Shown here in pieces: positions 1 to 8,665 of a stretch of 64,000 nucleotides of DNA. This DNA is from Sphingomonadales bacterium. GTDB lineage: Bacteria > Pseudomonadota > Alphaproteobacteria > Sphingomonadales > Sphingomonadaceae. The stretch's first letter is position 1; each line of letters begins with the position of its first letter. The stretch spans positions 124,001 through 188,000 of the forward strand of contig SEFZ01000008.1 of NCBI GenBank assembly GCA_004173185.1, in the 5' to 3' direction. The notes beneath the pieces are model-generated. The model searched no databases. It was not told where the DNA came from and saw only the letters and a list, made by a program, of their open reading frames with translations. Made by a program: the position numbers and the translations under genes.

Positions 1-220
1 GGAACCCCATCAGCTCGGCAAACACCTTGGGATCGCGCAGCAGGACGTGCTGGAGTTCGGACAGGCTCTCGCATTCGAAGCGATGCTGCGCGCGCGCCAG
101 CCGCCGATGGAGCGATCCGCGCGAATAGCCGCGAAAGTCATAATGATATTGCCGCCAGATCGCTTCCAGCAGCAGATCGAGTTCGATCTCTTCGTGTGGG
201 AGGAAAGCCTCCTCGTTCAC
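1..220 (-). CDS. CheR-type protein-glutamate methyltransferase, N-terminal part (runs off the left edge)
   Basis: The 73 visible residues match the N-terminal helical domain of CheR methyltransferases, with a run reading YHYDFRGYSRGSLHRRL followed by a helix ending in DPKVFAELMGF. CheR enzymes methylate glutamates on chemoreceptors using S-adenosylmethionine; the catalytic domain would lie beyond position 1. The start is a GTG whose last two bases share the TGA stop of the upstream hybrid kinase (4-nt GTGA overlap), and no in-frame ATG lies nearby, so translational coupling is likely. In many alphaproteobacteria a CheR sits beside a CheB and a multi-receiver hybrid kinase outside a chemotaxis operon, which suggests a general signalling role. 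The family is clear, but the exact target is unknown. Confidence 0.85.
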   Translation of the reverse strand, partial: MNEEAFLPHEEIELDLLLEAIWRQYHYDFRGYSRGSLHRRLARAQHRFECESLSELQHVLLRDPKVFAELMGF

Positions 221-3200
221 CGCGGCATCCAGACGCGGACGAGCGACAGCAATTTGTCGATGTCGAGCGGCTTGGCGAGATAATCATTCGCGCCGGCGTC
301 CAGGCATTCCTGCTGGTCGCGCGCCATCGCCTTGGCGGTCAGCGCGATCACCGGCAGGTCCTTCCAGCGCGGCTGGCTGCGAAGTTCGCGGGTCGCGGTC
401 AGGCCGTCCATCTCGGGCATCATCACGTCCATCAGCACGAGATCGACCATGTCGGCCACGCCACGCGCAGCCTCATCGAGCGCGCTGAGCGCTTCCTTGC
501 CATTCCGTGCGATCCGAACCTTCGCCCCATGCGGTTCGAAAATGCTGGTGAGGGCATAGACGTTCCGTATGTCGTCCTCGACCACGAGAATATTGCGCCC
601 TTCGAGCGCAGCATCGCGGCCGAGCGATTTGGCGATCAGCGCCTGTTGCTGCTCGGGCAGCTCGGACACGACTTGATGGAGGAACAGGGTAACCTCATCG
701 AGCAGCCGCTCGGGGCTCTTCGCACCCTTCACGATGATCGACTTGGAATATTTGCGCAGCCGCAATTCTTCGTCCGAGGAAAGGTCTCGCCCGGTATAGA
801 CGATCACCGGCGGGAAGCCGACATTGTCGTCCACGCTCAGCCGTTCGAGCAGATCCAGCCCGCTTATGTCGGGCAGGTTGAGATCGAGCACCATGCAATC
901 AAAGGTCTCGCTGCCGAGCATCTCCATGCACTGCGCCGCCGAATGCGCCTCGACAGTCTCGACTTCGCGGCTCGCGAGCAGCGCCTTGATGCTCTCGGCC
1001 TGACGGGCATCATCCTCGACCACCAGCACGCGGCGCACGCGCTGCGCCAGCCGCTGCTCGAGCCCCTCCAGCATATCGATCAATTGCTCGCGCTTCACCG
1101 GCTTGAACAGATAGCCCACCGCGCCGCTCGAAAGTGCCGCCTGGGTATCGTCATCGACCGAGACGACGTGGACCGGAATGTGCCGGGTGCGCACGTCGCG
1201 CTTGATCCGATCAAGCACCGACAAGCCGGTGTGATCGGGCAGGTTCATATCGAGGATCACGGCGTGCGGCAGATATTGCCGCGCCATCAGCGCGCCTTCG
1301 TCGGCAGTGCCCGCGATCAGGCATTGCAGCCCGAGTTCGTGCGCGACGTCGCACAGGATGCGCGCGAATACCGGATCATCCTCTACGATCAGGATCGTGC
1401 GGGCATCGCCCGTCAGCTTCTCGCGATCATCCTCTGCCGCCACCGCGCGGCGCTTGCGCGCAGGCTTGGGGTTAGAGGGTTGCGGGCGGACCGGCAGTGT
1501 TTCGGAGGGTTGTATCAGCGCCGGATCATAGGTGACCGGCAGGATCAGCGCGAAGCTGCTGCCTTCGCCGGGCGTGCTCTCCACGTCCACTTCTCCGCCG
1601 AGCAGCCGCGACAATTCGCGCGAGATCGACAGACCCAGACCGGTGCCGCCATATTTGCGGCTGATCGTCCCATCGGCCTGACGGAAGGCTTCGAAGATCA
1701 CCTGTTGCTGATCCGCCGGGATGCCGACGCCGGTATCCTCCACTGCAAATTTCAGCCGTCCGTCTGCTTGTTTCCCCACGCGCAACGTGACCGTGCCTCG
1801 ATCGGTGAACTTGATCGCGTTCGACAGGAAGTTCTTGAGCACCTGCTCCAGCCGCTGCGGATCGGTCTCCATCTCGTCAGTGACGCCGGCTTCGATTTCG
1901 GTTTTGAGCGCAAGCCCCTTGATCTTGGCCGATGCTTCGAACCCGGCCTTGAGCTTGTCGAGCGTCGAAGCGATGCGGATGCGGCGCGGCTGGAGTTCGA
2001 GCTTGCCCGCCTCGATCTTGGAAATGTCGAGGATGTCGTTGATCAGCGCGAGCAGATCATTGCCCGATGTCTCGATCGTCTCGGCATGCTTGACCTGATC
2101 ACCCGTCAGATTGCCTGCGCGGTTCTCGGCGAGCAACCGCGCCATGATCAGCAGCGAGTTGAGCGGCGTGCGCAGCTCATGGCTCATATTGGCGAGGAAT
2201 TCGGATTTGTAGCGGCTGGCCTGTTCGAGGTCGCTGGCCTGCGCCTTGAGCGATCCCTCGGCGCGCTTGAGTTCGTCGCGCTGCGATTCCAGTTCGCTCG
2301 TCTGGGCTTCGAGCTGGACGTTGCTCTGCTCCAGCTCGGCTTGCTGCAATTCCAGCCGTGCCTGCGATTCCTGTAGCGACCGGCTCTGTGCTTCGAGTTC
2401 GTCGTTATTGGCGCGCAGCTCTTCGCTCTGGACCTGCAATTCCTCGGCCTGTTGCTGCGTCTCTTCGAGAAGTTCGCGTAGTTTTGCGCGATATTTCCCG
2501 GACCGAATCGCAACACCCAGCTGGCCCGATACGCGATCCAGCAGTGCCTCTGCCTGTGTGACGTCACCGCCACGGCGGAAGCCCAGTTCGATTACGGCGT
2601 TGACTGCGCCATCGGCGGTGGTCGTTGCGATCAGCAATCGACTTGGCTTGGCCTGCCCCAATGCCGATCCGAAATAGAGATACCCTTCCGGCACATCGTC
2701 GACCACGAAGTTGCGCCGGTCGGTCACTGCCTGGCCGAGCAACCCGTCATTGGCCGCAAAGCGCTCGGGCAGGTTCGCATTTGCCGGAACGCCATAGCTG
2801 GCGTGACGGGCGAACCCTTCGCCGTTGCGGATGAACAGCGCGCCAGCCTGAACATCGAGATATTCGGCGAGGAATTTGAGCGCGTTCTCGCCCAATTGGT
2901 TGAGCGGCTGTTCCCCGGCCACTGCCTCGGCCAGCCCGACTTGTCCCGCTTGCAGCCATTCCTGATGCTGGATCGCCAGTCGGGTCCGGATGAACTGGAA
3001 GCCGACGATCGCGAGAATCCACGTGACACCCAGTCCCAGCGATCGATTGATGATCGCCACCTCGGGCGCGACCCCGGGGGGCGCGAGCGAGAAGCCGGCA
3101 ATGGTGAGTAACGTAGCGATAGCAGCCACGACCGGCGGGGCCACGGGGGCAGTCGCCGCATAAGCGAGCACCGCTGGCAGCAGATAGGCGACCCACACCG

Positions 3201-3306
3201 CGGTGCCGAGCGGAAGCACCAGATCCGCCCCGAACGGCAGCGCCAGCAGAACCGCGATCAGACCATAGAGCCAACGCGAACGATGTTTACCGAGCAAAGG
3301 AAGCAT
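217..3306 (-). CDS. Membrane-bound hybrid sensor histidine kinase with GAF domain and three receiver domains
   Basis: About 1,029 residues. Hydrophobic segments fill roughly residues 12-110 (three or four membrane passes). A GAF-like domain follows at about 135-268, then a Gln/Glu-rich coiled coil at about 275-365. The HisKA domain carries the phospho-acceptor His at about 376 in the H box [10 protein letters not shown]. The HATPase shows N-box NAIKFTD, G1 DTGVGIP and G2 GGTGLGLS. Three receiver domains follow at about 640-755, 760-880 and 905-1028. The second lacks the usual Lys context and reads VKGAKSP, while the third has a full [14 protein letters not shown] and ALTAKA. The ATG at 3306 is preferred to the TTG just before it, although no strong ribosome site is visible. 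The gene overlaps the CheR gene by 4 nt, so the two probably act in one phosphorelay and methylation circuit. The signal sensed cannot be inferred. Confidence 0.93.
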   Translation of the reverse strand: MLPLLGKHRSRWLYGLIAVLLALPFGADLVLPLGTAVWVAYLLPAVLAYAATAPVAPPVVAAIATLLTIAGFSLAPPGVAPEVAIINRSLGLGVTWILAIVGFQFIRTRLAIQHQEWLQAGQVGLAEAVAGEQPLNQLGENALKFLAEYLDVQAGALFIRNGEGFARHASYGVPANANLPERFAANDGLLGQAVTDRRNFVVDDVPEGYLYFGSALGQAKPSRLLIATTTADGAVNAVIELGFRRGGDVTQAEALLDRVSGQLGVAIRSGKYRAKLRELLEETQQQAEELQVQSEELRANNDELEAQSRSLQESQARLELQQAELEQSNVQLEAQTSELESQRDELKRAEGSLKAQASDLEQASRYKSEFLANMSHELRTPLNSLLIMARLLAENRAGNLTGDQVKHAETIETSGNDLLALINDILDISKIEAGKLELQPRRIRIASTLDKLKAGFEASAKIKGLALKTEIEAGVTDEMETDPQRLEQVLKNFLSNAIKFTDRGTVTLRVGKQADGRLKFAVEDTGVGIPADQQQVIFEAFRQADGTISRKYGGTGLGLSISRELSRLLGGEVDVESTPGEGSSFALILPVTYDPALIQPSETLPVRPQPSNPKPARKRRAVAAEDDREKLTGDARTILIVEDDPVFARILCDVAHELGLQCLIAGTADEGALMARQYLPHAVILDMNLPDHTGLSVLDRIKRDVRTRHIPVHVVSVDDDTQAALSSGAVGYLFKPVKREQLIDMLEGLEQRLAQRVRRVLVVEDDARQAESIKALLASREVETVEAHSAAQCMEMLGSETFDCMVLDLNLPDISGLDLLERLSVDDNVGFPPVIVYTGRDLSSDEELRLRKYSKSIIVKGAKSPERLLDEVTLFLHQVVSELPEQQQALIAKSLGRDAALEGRNILVVEDDIRNVYALTSIFEPHGAKVRIARNGKEALSALDEAARGVADMVDLVLMDVMMPEMDGLTATRELRSQPRWKDLPVIALTAKAMARDQQECLDAGANDYLAKPLDIDKLLSLVRVWMPR

Positions 3307-3388
3307 CAACTATCTCAAAGGGATATCGAGATGCTTATCCCAGCCCGGGGCGGCATGTGCAACCGTGCGATACGTATTGTTTCGTAGG

Positions 3389-4975
3389 TCAGGCGGCGCT
3401 GAAGGTGGCGCGCAGGCGAATCTTGTCGATCTTGCCCGTCGCCGCCAGCGGCATGTCTGGCACCCGCACGACGGCATCGGGGATCCACCATGAGGCTACA
3501 CGGCCGCGGAGCGAGGCGAGGAGATCCTGATCGCTGATCTCCTGATCCTGCCGCAATTCGACCAGCAATAAAGGTCGTTCGCCCCATTTCTCGTCGCTGC
3601 GGCCGATTACCGCCGCGAGCGAGACCTGTGGCAGCGCGCCGACCACGGCTTCGATCTCGGCGGGATTGATCCATTCGCCGCCCGATTTGATCAGGTCCTT
3701 GGCACGACCGGTAATCATCAGATTGCCCTTGCGATCGATCCTGGCGAGGTCGCCGGTGTCGAACCAGCCATTCGCATCGGTCGCGGACTGTTCCTGCCCG
3801 AAATAGCGCTCGATCACCGATGCGCCGCGCACGTGCAGATGGCCCTCGGTATCGCGCTGATCCGGAAGCGGATCGCCATTGGCATCGGCGAGCATCAGAT
3901 CGACGCCGAGCGCGGGGCGGCCCGAGACCGCAGCCTGTCGTTCGAGATCGCCCAGCACGCCGAAGGTGCCGACCGGTGTCAGTTCGGTCATCCCCCAGCT
4001 GGTCTGGACCTCGACCCCCAATTGCCGTTCGAGCCGCGCCATCAGCGCAGGCGGCATGGAGGCACCGCCGACAAGGATGCGGCGGAGCGATGGCAATGTG
4101 GTGCCGGTCGCTTCGAGATGCTCGGCCAGCCCCAGCCATACCGTCGGCACGCCCACGGCGATGGTGACGTTTGCTTCGGCGATCAGCCGGGCGAGGCTCG
4201 CGCCATCGGTGTGGCGGCCAGGCAGCGCCAGCGTCGCGCCCGCTGCGGGAACCGCGAACGGAAGCCCCCAGGCATTGGCATGGAACATCGGCACGACCGG
4301 TAGCACCACATCGTCGCGGCTAAGCCCGAGCATATCGGCCTGAAGCAGCCGCAGCGTGTGCAGGAAGCACCCGCGATGCGTGTAGGTCACGCCCTTGGGC
4401 GAGCCGGTCGAACCGGAGGTGAAGCACAGCCCGCTCGGTGCGGTCTCGTCGAAATCGCCCCAGTCGAAGCGGGCATTGGCTTGGTCGATCAGCGGATCGA
4501 GCGGCGTGACGTCGAACCCTTCATGCAATGCCGCTTCGGCTTCGCCGTCGATGACCAGCAATTTGTCGATGCCCGGCGCGTCGGCGGCTACCTTGAGCGC
4601 GAGCGGCAACAGATCGGCGCTCACCACCAATATGCGCGCCTCCGATTGGCCGAGCATCCAGGCGAGCTGGGTCGCGGTCAGTCGCGGGTTCAGCGTGTGG
4701 CACACCGCGCCCATCCCCATGATCGCGTACCACGCCTCGACATGCGCCTGACTGTTCCACGCCAAAGTCGCAACGCGCGCGCCTGCGGTTACGCCGAGAC
4801 CGGCCAGAACATTCGAGACCTTCCACGCGCGATCCCGCAGCGCCGCATAGCCGATGCGGGCAAGCGTGCCGTCTTCGCGCGCGGTCACGACTTCGGTGTC
4901 GGGGTGCCATTTCGCCGCATGATCGACGATCCTGTCGAGCGTCAGCGGGAAGGACTGCATCGCACCGTCGATCAC
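3389..4975 (-). CDS. AMP-dependent acyl-CoA ligase (medium/long-chain fatty acid AlkK/FadD-like)
   Basis: This ANL-superfamily enzyme would activate a carboxylic acid to its acyl-adenylate and then its CoA thioester in the cytoplasm. The AMP-binding P-loop reads [16 protein letters not shown] at about residues 186-200. The A5 motif [11 protein letters not shown], the hinge [16 protein letters not shown] and the C-terminal catalytic Lys in ATGKIDK are all present. [13 protein letters not shown] is typical of AlkK-like fatty acid ligases. The start is taken as the GTG at 4975, because AGGAG lies about 8 nt upstream and the GTG overlaps the esterase stop (GTGA). The ATG at 4960 would leave that site too far away. 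The gene follows the carboxylesterase directly, so it plausibly activates the acid released by that enzyme. The acid substrate is unknown. Confidence 0.9.
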   Translation of the reverse strand: MIDGAMQSFPLTLDRIVDHAAKWHPDTEVVTAREDGTLARIGYAALRDRAWKVSNVLAGLGVTAGARVATLAWNSQAHVEAWYAIMGMGAVCHTLNPRLTATQLAWMLGQSEARILVVSADLLPLALKVAADAPGIDKLLVIDGEAEAALHEGFDVTPLDPLIDQANARFDWGDFDETAPSGLCFTSGSTGSPKGVTYTHRGCFLHTLRLLQADMLGLSRDDVVLPVVPMFHANAWGLPFAVPAAGATLALPGRHTDGASLARLIAEANVTIAVGVPTVWLGLAEHLEATGTTLPSLRRILVGGASMPPALMARLERQLGVEVQTSWGMTELTPVGTFGVLGDLERQAAVSGRPALGVDLMLADANGDPLPDQRDTEGHLHVRGASVIERYFGQEQSATDANGWFDTGDLARIDRKGNLMITGRAKDLIKSGGEWINPAEIEAVVGALPQVSLAAVIGRSDEKWGERPLLLVELRQDQEISDQDLLASLRGRVASWWIPDAVVRVPDMPLAATGKIDKIRLRATFSAA

Positions 4976-6615
4976 CGGCAGCTCTCCTGCGCAGGCGGAA
5001 GGGCGGGGGAGATCACCCCGACATTCCAGTTCCACGGAATATTCCCCGCAGCGCGGCGGCGGCACACAATCTGTTCGTGGATGCGATATTCCCCCGGCTT
5101 GAGATCGATGGCGACGCGCGGCTTGTCGGTGAAGAGCATATAGGCGGCGCGCTTGTTGTGCGCCGGCCAGGCGGGCTGGCCCTTCGCGGACGGCACACCG
5201 GATTTGGTGAAGCTTGCCCAATAGCCCACCATCGCGGCGGACAGGTTGCGCTCGGTCGGGGTATCCGGAATTTTCGGCCAGAGCGGCGTCATCCTGCGGA
5301 TCGTACCGAACATGTAGGGCACTTCGGATGCGTGGAAGCCGTGCATCCCGGCTTCGTCCGCAGCCGGATAGCCATGGTCGAAATGATAGAGATAGGTCGG
5401 CTGGCCAGCCCCGGCCTGATCGCGGACCAGTCGCTGCGATGTCCACCCGAAGAAGCCGTCACGCGCAGCGGCAAGCATGCTCTCGCCAATGTTTGCCGAA
5501 GGGTAGAGGCGCAGGAAATCGTCCGCCAACGGTCCGTAATTCTTGCGGATTATCGCTTCATATTGCGCAGCGTCGATCTTTGAAGCGTCGGGCAGGCCGG
5601 GCAGGATCGACTTCATCGTGCGGATCTCGCCGCTGGTGAAGCCGGTCATCAGCGGCACGCGGGCCTGCTCGCCGCGCTCCAAGGTTTCGATCAGCTGGCG
5701 GGTAAGCGCCTTGCCATCGACAATCGCGGTCGATGCGAAGCGCGCCTTGGTCGCCAGCGCGATCAGGCTCGCGGGGTCGATGGCGCGTAGGTCGGCGATG
5801 CTCTTTGCGCCTGCGGTTTCGGCGAGGCGCTGTCCGGTCGCCTCCGCAGAGGGCAGTCCGAAGCTGTCGCGCTTCAATTCGGGGATGTTCATCAGCGAGG
5901 CGCTCTGGACGATTGCCTTGGAGAAAAGCCCGCGCGCCATCGGAGATGCCAGCAGATGCAGGATCGCCAGACCGCCGGCGGACTCACCCGCAATCGTGAC
6001 CTTGCCGGCATTGCCGCCGAACGCCGCGATGTTGGCCTTTACCCAGCGCAACGCTGCGACCTGATCGAGCACGCCGTAATTGCCAGACGTGCCCTGTTGG
6101 GCCGTCAGCCCGGGATGCGCAAAATAGCCGAACACGCCGAGGCGATAATTGATCGAGACCACGATGATCCCGCGTTTCGCCAGTTCACTGCCGTCGAACA
6201 ATGCCTGGCTGGATGCACCGCGCACCAGATTGCCACCGTGAATCCACACGAACACCGGCGCGTTCTTCGCCTTGGCCGGAGCCCAGATGTTGAGCGACAG
6301 GCAATCCTCGCTCATCGCGGGATAGCTCTCGGCATAGATGCTGTCGGCGGGTGCAGGGGGCTGCTGGCAGGCAGGACCGAAATTGCTCGCGTCGCGCGTG
6401 TCAGACCAGGCTGGAACGCCGAGCGGCGGCTTCCACCGATTCTCGCCAACCGGGGGCAGGGCATAGGGAATGCCCTTGAAAACATGCTGCCCGTCGGCAT
6501 CCACGCCGCGTACCGGACCGGCAGGTGCGTGGACGACGGGCTGTGCGGCCGCGGGTAAAATGGATGCAGAAAGGGCTGCGGCGCCCAGCGCCGCGACGCG
6601 GTGCATAATTACCAT
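4972..6615 (-). CDS. Secreted type-B carboxylesterase
   Basis: This is an alpha/beta-hydrolase of the cholinesterase/carboxylesterase B family, 547 residues. An N-terminal signal peptide ends near AAAQ at about residue 25. The family start motif VFKGIPYALPP, the SEDCLSLNIW block and the oxyanion-hole HGG at about 126-128 are visible. The nucleophile elbow GESAGG places the catalytic Ser at about 212, and a late His in GFHASEVPYMFG fits the triad. ATG at 6615 has AGGAGAG 5 nt upstream. It lies between a serine hydrolase gene (31 nt upstream) and an acyl-CoA ligase gene (4-nt overlap) in a leftward operon. The likely job is periplasmic or extracellular cleavage of a carboxylic ester, with the acid then taken up and activated. 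The natural ester is not evident. Confidence 0.92.
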   Translation of the reverse strand: MVIMHRVAALGAAALSASILPAAAQPVVHAPAGPVRGVDADGQHVFKGIPYALPPVGENRWKPPLGVPAWSDTRDASNFGPACQQPPAPADSIYAESYPAMSEDCLSLNIWAPAKAKNAPVFVWIHGGNLVRGASSQALFDGSELAKRGIIVVSINYRLGVFGYFAHPGLTAQQGTSGNYGVLDQVAALRWVKANIAAFGGNAGKVTIAGESAGGLAILHLLASPMARGLFSKAIVQSASLMNIPELKRDSFGLPSAEATGQRLAETAGAKSIADLRAIDPASLIALATKARFASTAIVDGKALTRQLIETLERGEQARVPLMTGFTSGEIRTMKSILPGLPDASKIDAAQYEAIIRKNYGPLADDFLRLYPSANIGESMLAAARDGFFGWTSQRLVRDQAGAGQPTYLYHFDHGYPAADEAGMHGFHASEVPYMFGTIRRMTPLWPKIPDTPTERNLSAAMVGYWASFTKSGVPSAKGQPAWPAHNKRAAYMLFTDKPRVAIDLKPGEYRIHEQIVCRRRAAGNIPWNWNVGVISPALPPAQESCR

Positions 6616-6646
6616 GAAACTCTCCTGTGAATTCAGGCGGGGCGGA

Positions 6647-7693
6647 TCAGTCGATCACCTTCAGCAGCCGCAGCCAGAGCTGGTTGTCGAAATCCTTGTC
6701 GCCCGCCGCAGCACCCGTGCGCACCACCACCAGCTTACGGCTGGGGACCACGTAAAGCCGGCGATCGAACGCGCCCAAAGCGGCGATCGTATCGGTGGGT
6801 GCGGAGGCGATCAGCGGGCCTTCCTTGCGGCCGGCGAGCGCGCGCATGCTGTAAGCGCCGCTGTTGATCCACCACAGATTGGCATAAGCCGGATTGGTCG
6901 GGGAGGGCGTGAACATCGCTTTGAACCCGGCTTCGGAAACGATGCGCTTGCCATTGCTGCCGACGCCGCCGTTCAGGATCATCAGTCCGAAGCGGGCAGT
7001 GTCGCGCGGCGAGGTGACCAGTCCGGTATCGTTGCCGACCGAGGCGAGTGCAGCCGGGCGCTTGCGCCAGGCGGTGTCCTTCATGCCGAGCGGTTCGGTC
7101 AGCCAGTCATTCGTGATCGTTTCCAGCGGCAGCTTCGTCGCTGCCGTGAGGATGCGCTTCGAGATCGCGTAGACCGGCGTGTTGTAATGGAAGCGCGTGG
7201 CCGGAGCCGCGACATAAGCGAACTTGTCGTCGAGCCCGGTATGCATCGTCAGCACGTCGATCACGCGGATCTGCGCTTCCTGCTCGGGCGAAGCCTTGGA
7301 CCAGCCCGCCCCGATATAGTCCGACACCGGCTTGGTGGGATCGATCAGCCCCTTGTCGACCGCGATCGCGACGAGGACCGAGATGAAGCTCTTTTGCTGC
7401 GAGGCAACGTCCTCGAGCAACTCGCCCTGCTTGTTGCGCTCATATGCGAAGGCCGCGAACATCCGATCGCCCGCTGGGGCGGGCCAGGTCTGCTCGACCA
7501 GCACCTTGCCATCCTGCATCACCAGAAAGCCGGTGCTATTCTGGTTGCGCAGATAATTGAGCAGGCCGTTTACCGCTGCCTTGTCCTGCGCGCCCGCTGG
7601 CGTGACAGGGCCGGGCGAGGCGAATGCTGGTGCCGCGATTACCGAGATCGCCGCTGCGGCAAACCATGATTTCAGATGTGAACGAGCAGTCAT
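6647..7693 (-). CDS. Secreted serine hydrolase of the beta-lactamase / penicillin-binding-like family
   Basis: 348 residues beginning with a signal peptide (cleavage near APAFA). A possible SxxK nucleophile motif is SQQK, followed by a helix reading SFISVLVAIAVDKGLI as in class-C-like serine hydrolases. A possible Tyr-x-Asn equivalent reads HYNT. A clear KTG or HxG triad is not seen near the C-terminus, where AALGAFDRRLYVVP occupies that place. ATG at 7693 has GGAGG just upstream. The gene starts 2 nt after the GntR stop and precedes the carboxylesterase, so the three are probably co-transcribed. Members of this family act as esterases, amidases or lactamases; context with an esterase and an acyl-CoA ligase favours esterase-like catabolism over antibiotic resistance. 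Confidence 0.82.
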   Translation of the reverse strand: MTARSHLKSWFAAAAISVIAAPAFASPGPVTPAGAQDKAAVNGLLNYLRNQNSTGFLVMQDGKVLVEQTWPAPAGDRMFAAFAYERNKQGELLEDVASQQKSFISVLVAIAVDKGLIDPTKPVSDYIGAGWSKASPEQEAQIRVIDVLTMHTGLDDKFAYVAAPATRFHYNTPVYAISKRILTAATKLPLETITNDWLTEPLGMKDTAWRKRPAALASVGNDTGLVTSPRDTARFGLMILNGGVGSNGKRIVSEAGFKAMFTPSPTNPAYANLWWINSGAYSMRALAGRKEGPLIASAPTDTIAALGAFDRRLYVVPSRKLVVVRTGAAAGDKDFDNQLWLRLLKVID

Positions 7694-7695
7694 TT

Positions 7696-8463
7696 CTACC
7701 TCCGATTGGCGACCCGGCGCTTGATCGCGGGACGGGGCGCCGCTGGAATCGGCCCGCCCTCCCGAGCCCGCGAGCCGTGCGCGAGCATGATCCGGGCCAC
7801 TTCGCCCTGCATGAAATAAAGGATGTCGCGCGCCGCCTGGCTGGCCTTTTCGGCATCGCGATCGACCAGAGCCGCGCGCACCTGGCGCCAATAGGAATAG
7901 GGGCCGGGCGTATTGGCGGTGATCGCCAGCGCGACATACGAGAAGTGAAAGCGCGTCTTGCGGCGCACCGATTCGATCATCTTCTGCGCATCGGGGCTCG
8001 CGCATTCGGCCATGTCGGTGAAGATCGACTCGCTGAGTTCGATGATCTGTTCGGCCGGAACGCCGGTTGCGGCATCGCTCAGCATCTGATCGATCTTGAC
8101 CAGCATCCGGCGGATCGCCGCGTCCGATCCGCGCAGGCAGGTGAAGCGCGCGGCCAGACCATAAAGCGCGGCGCGGACTTCGTAGAGATCGAAGACTTCC
8201 TCGACGGTGGTGGCGGAAACGCGCGCGCCGCGATTTTCCTCAAGTTCGATCAGGCCATCATCGGCCAGTACGCGTAGCGCGCGACGCACGATCGAGCGGC
8301 CCACACCGAACTCGGCGCAGAGGCGCACCTCACGCAGCCATTCGCCCGGGGCGAGTTCGCTCTTCTGGATTTGCAGCCGCAGCGCGTGGGCGAGATCATC
8401 GGCAGTCAATGCCGAGGCATTTTCGATCGGCAGGTCATCCGGGGATTCGTGCTTGTCTGCCAA
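7696..8463 (-). CDS. GntR-family (FCD-type) transcriptional regulator
   Basis: The N-terminal winged helix-turn-helix at about residues 20-85 contains LCAEFGVGRSIVRRALRVLADDGLIELEENRGARV, a classical GntR pattern, here given as its key stretch between residues 48 and 84. The C-terminal all-helical FCD ligand domain has VFDLYEVRAALYGLAARF and a late HFSY segment near the expected metal-ligand helix. The start is a TTG at 8463 with AGAGAGG about 7 nt upstream; no in-frame ATG exists near the N-terminus. It diverges from the TonB receptor gene and heads the leftward hydrolase operon. A perfect operator-like palindrome lies between the two at 8579-8591. It probably represses both arms until an intermediate, likely an organic acid, is bound. 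Confidence 0.9.
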   Translation of the reverse strand: MADKHESPDDLPIENASALTADDLAHALRLQIQKSELAPGEWLREVRLCAEFGVGRSIVRRALRVLADDGLIELEENRGARVSATTVEEVFDLYEVRAALYGLAARFTCLRGSDAAIRRMLVKIDQMLSDAATGVPAEQIIELSESIFTDMAECASPDAQKMIESVRRKTRFHFSYVALAITANTPGPYSYWRQVRAALVDRDAEKASQAARDILYFMQGEVARIMLAHGSRAREGGPIPAAPRPAIKRRVANRR

Positions 8464-8578
8464 TGACTTGCCTCTCTTGGATTTGTCTTGCTCGGTCGCG
8501 AGCTTAGCAATCCTTCGAGCCGGTTACTATTGTGCGGCTGGGGCGAGAGCAAGTTGTTTGTCGAACGATTATACAAAA

Positions 8579-8601
8579 ATTGTCGTACAATCTATTTGAC
8601 A
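8579..8601. promoter_or_regulatory. Candidate GntR/FCD operator next to a -35 box
   Basis: ATTGTCGTACAAT at 8579-8591 is a perfect 5-3-5 inverted repeat, matching the short TTGT-N3-ACAA style of many FCD-type GntR operators. A TTGACA hexamer follows at 8596-8601 for rightward transcription towards the TonB receptor, but no good -10 box is seen about 17 nt later. The site lies in the 202-nt gap between the divergent regulator and receptor genes. Binding is inferred, not shown. Confidence 0.5.
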
Positions 8602-8665
8602 TTGCGCGCCGATCGCCGGATTGAATGGGGATGGCGCCGCACAATGAGCGCCGTTGGGAGGATGC

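Noticed and set aside
196..2376. A 726-codon plus-strand frame
   Set aside because: It is antisense to the hybrid kinase, whose HisKA, ATPase and receiver motifs are unmistakable.
4960..4960. ATG at 4960 as start of the acyl-CoA ligase
   Set aside because: The only good ribosome site (AGGAG) is about 23 nt away, which fits the GTG at 4975 instead.
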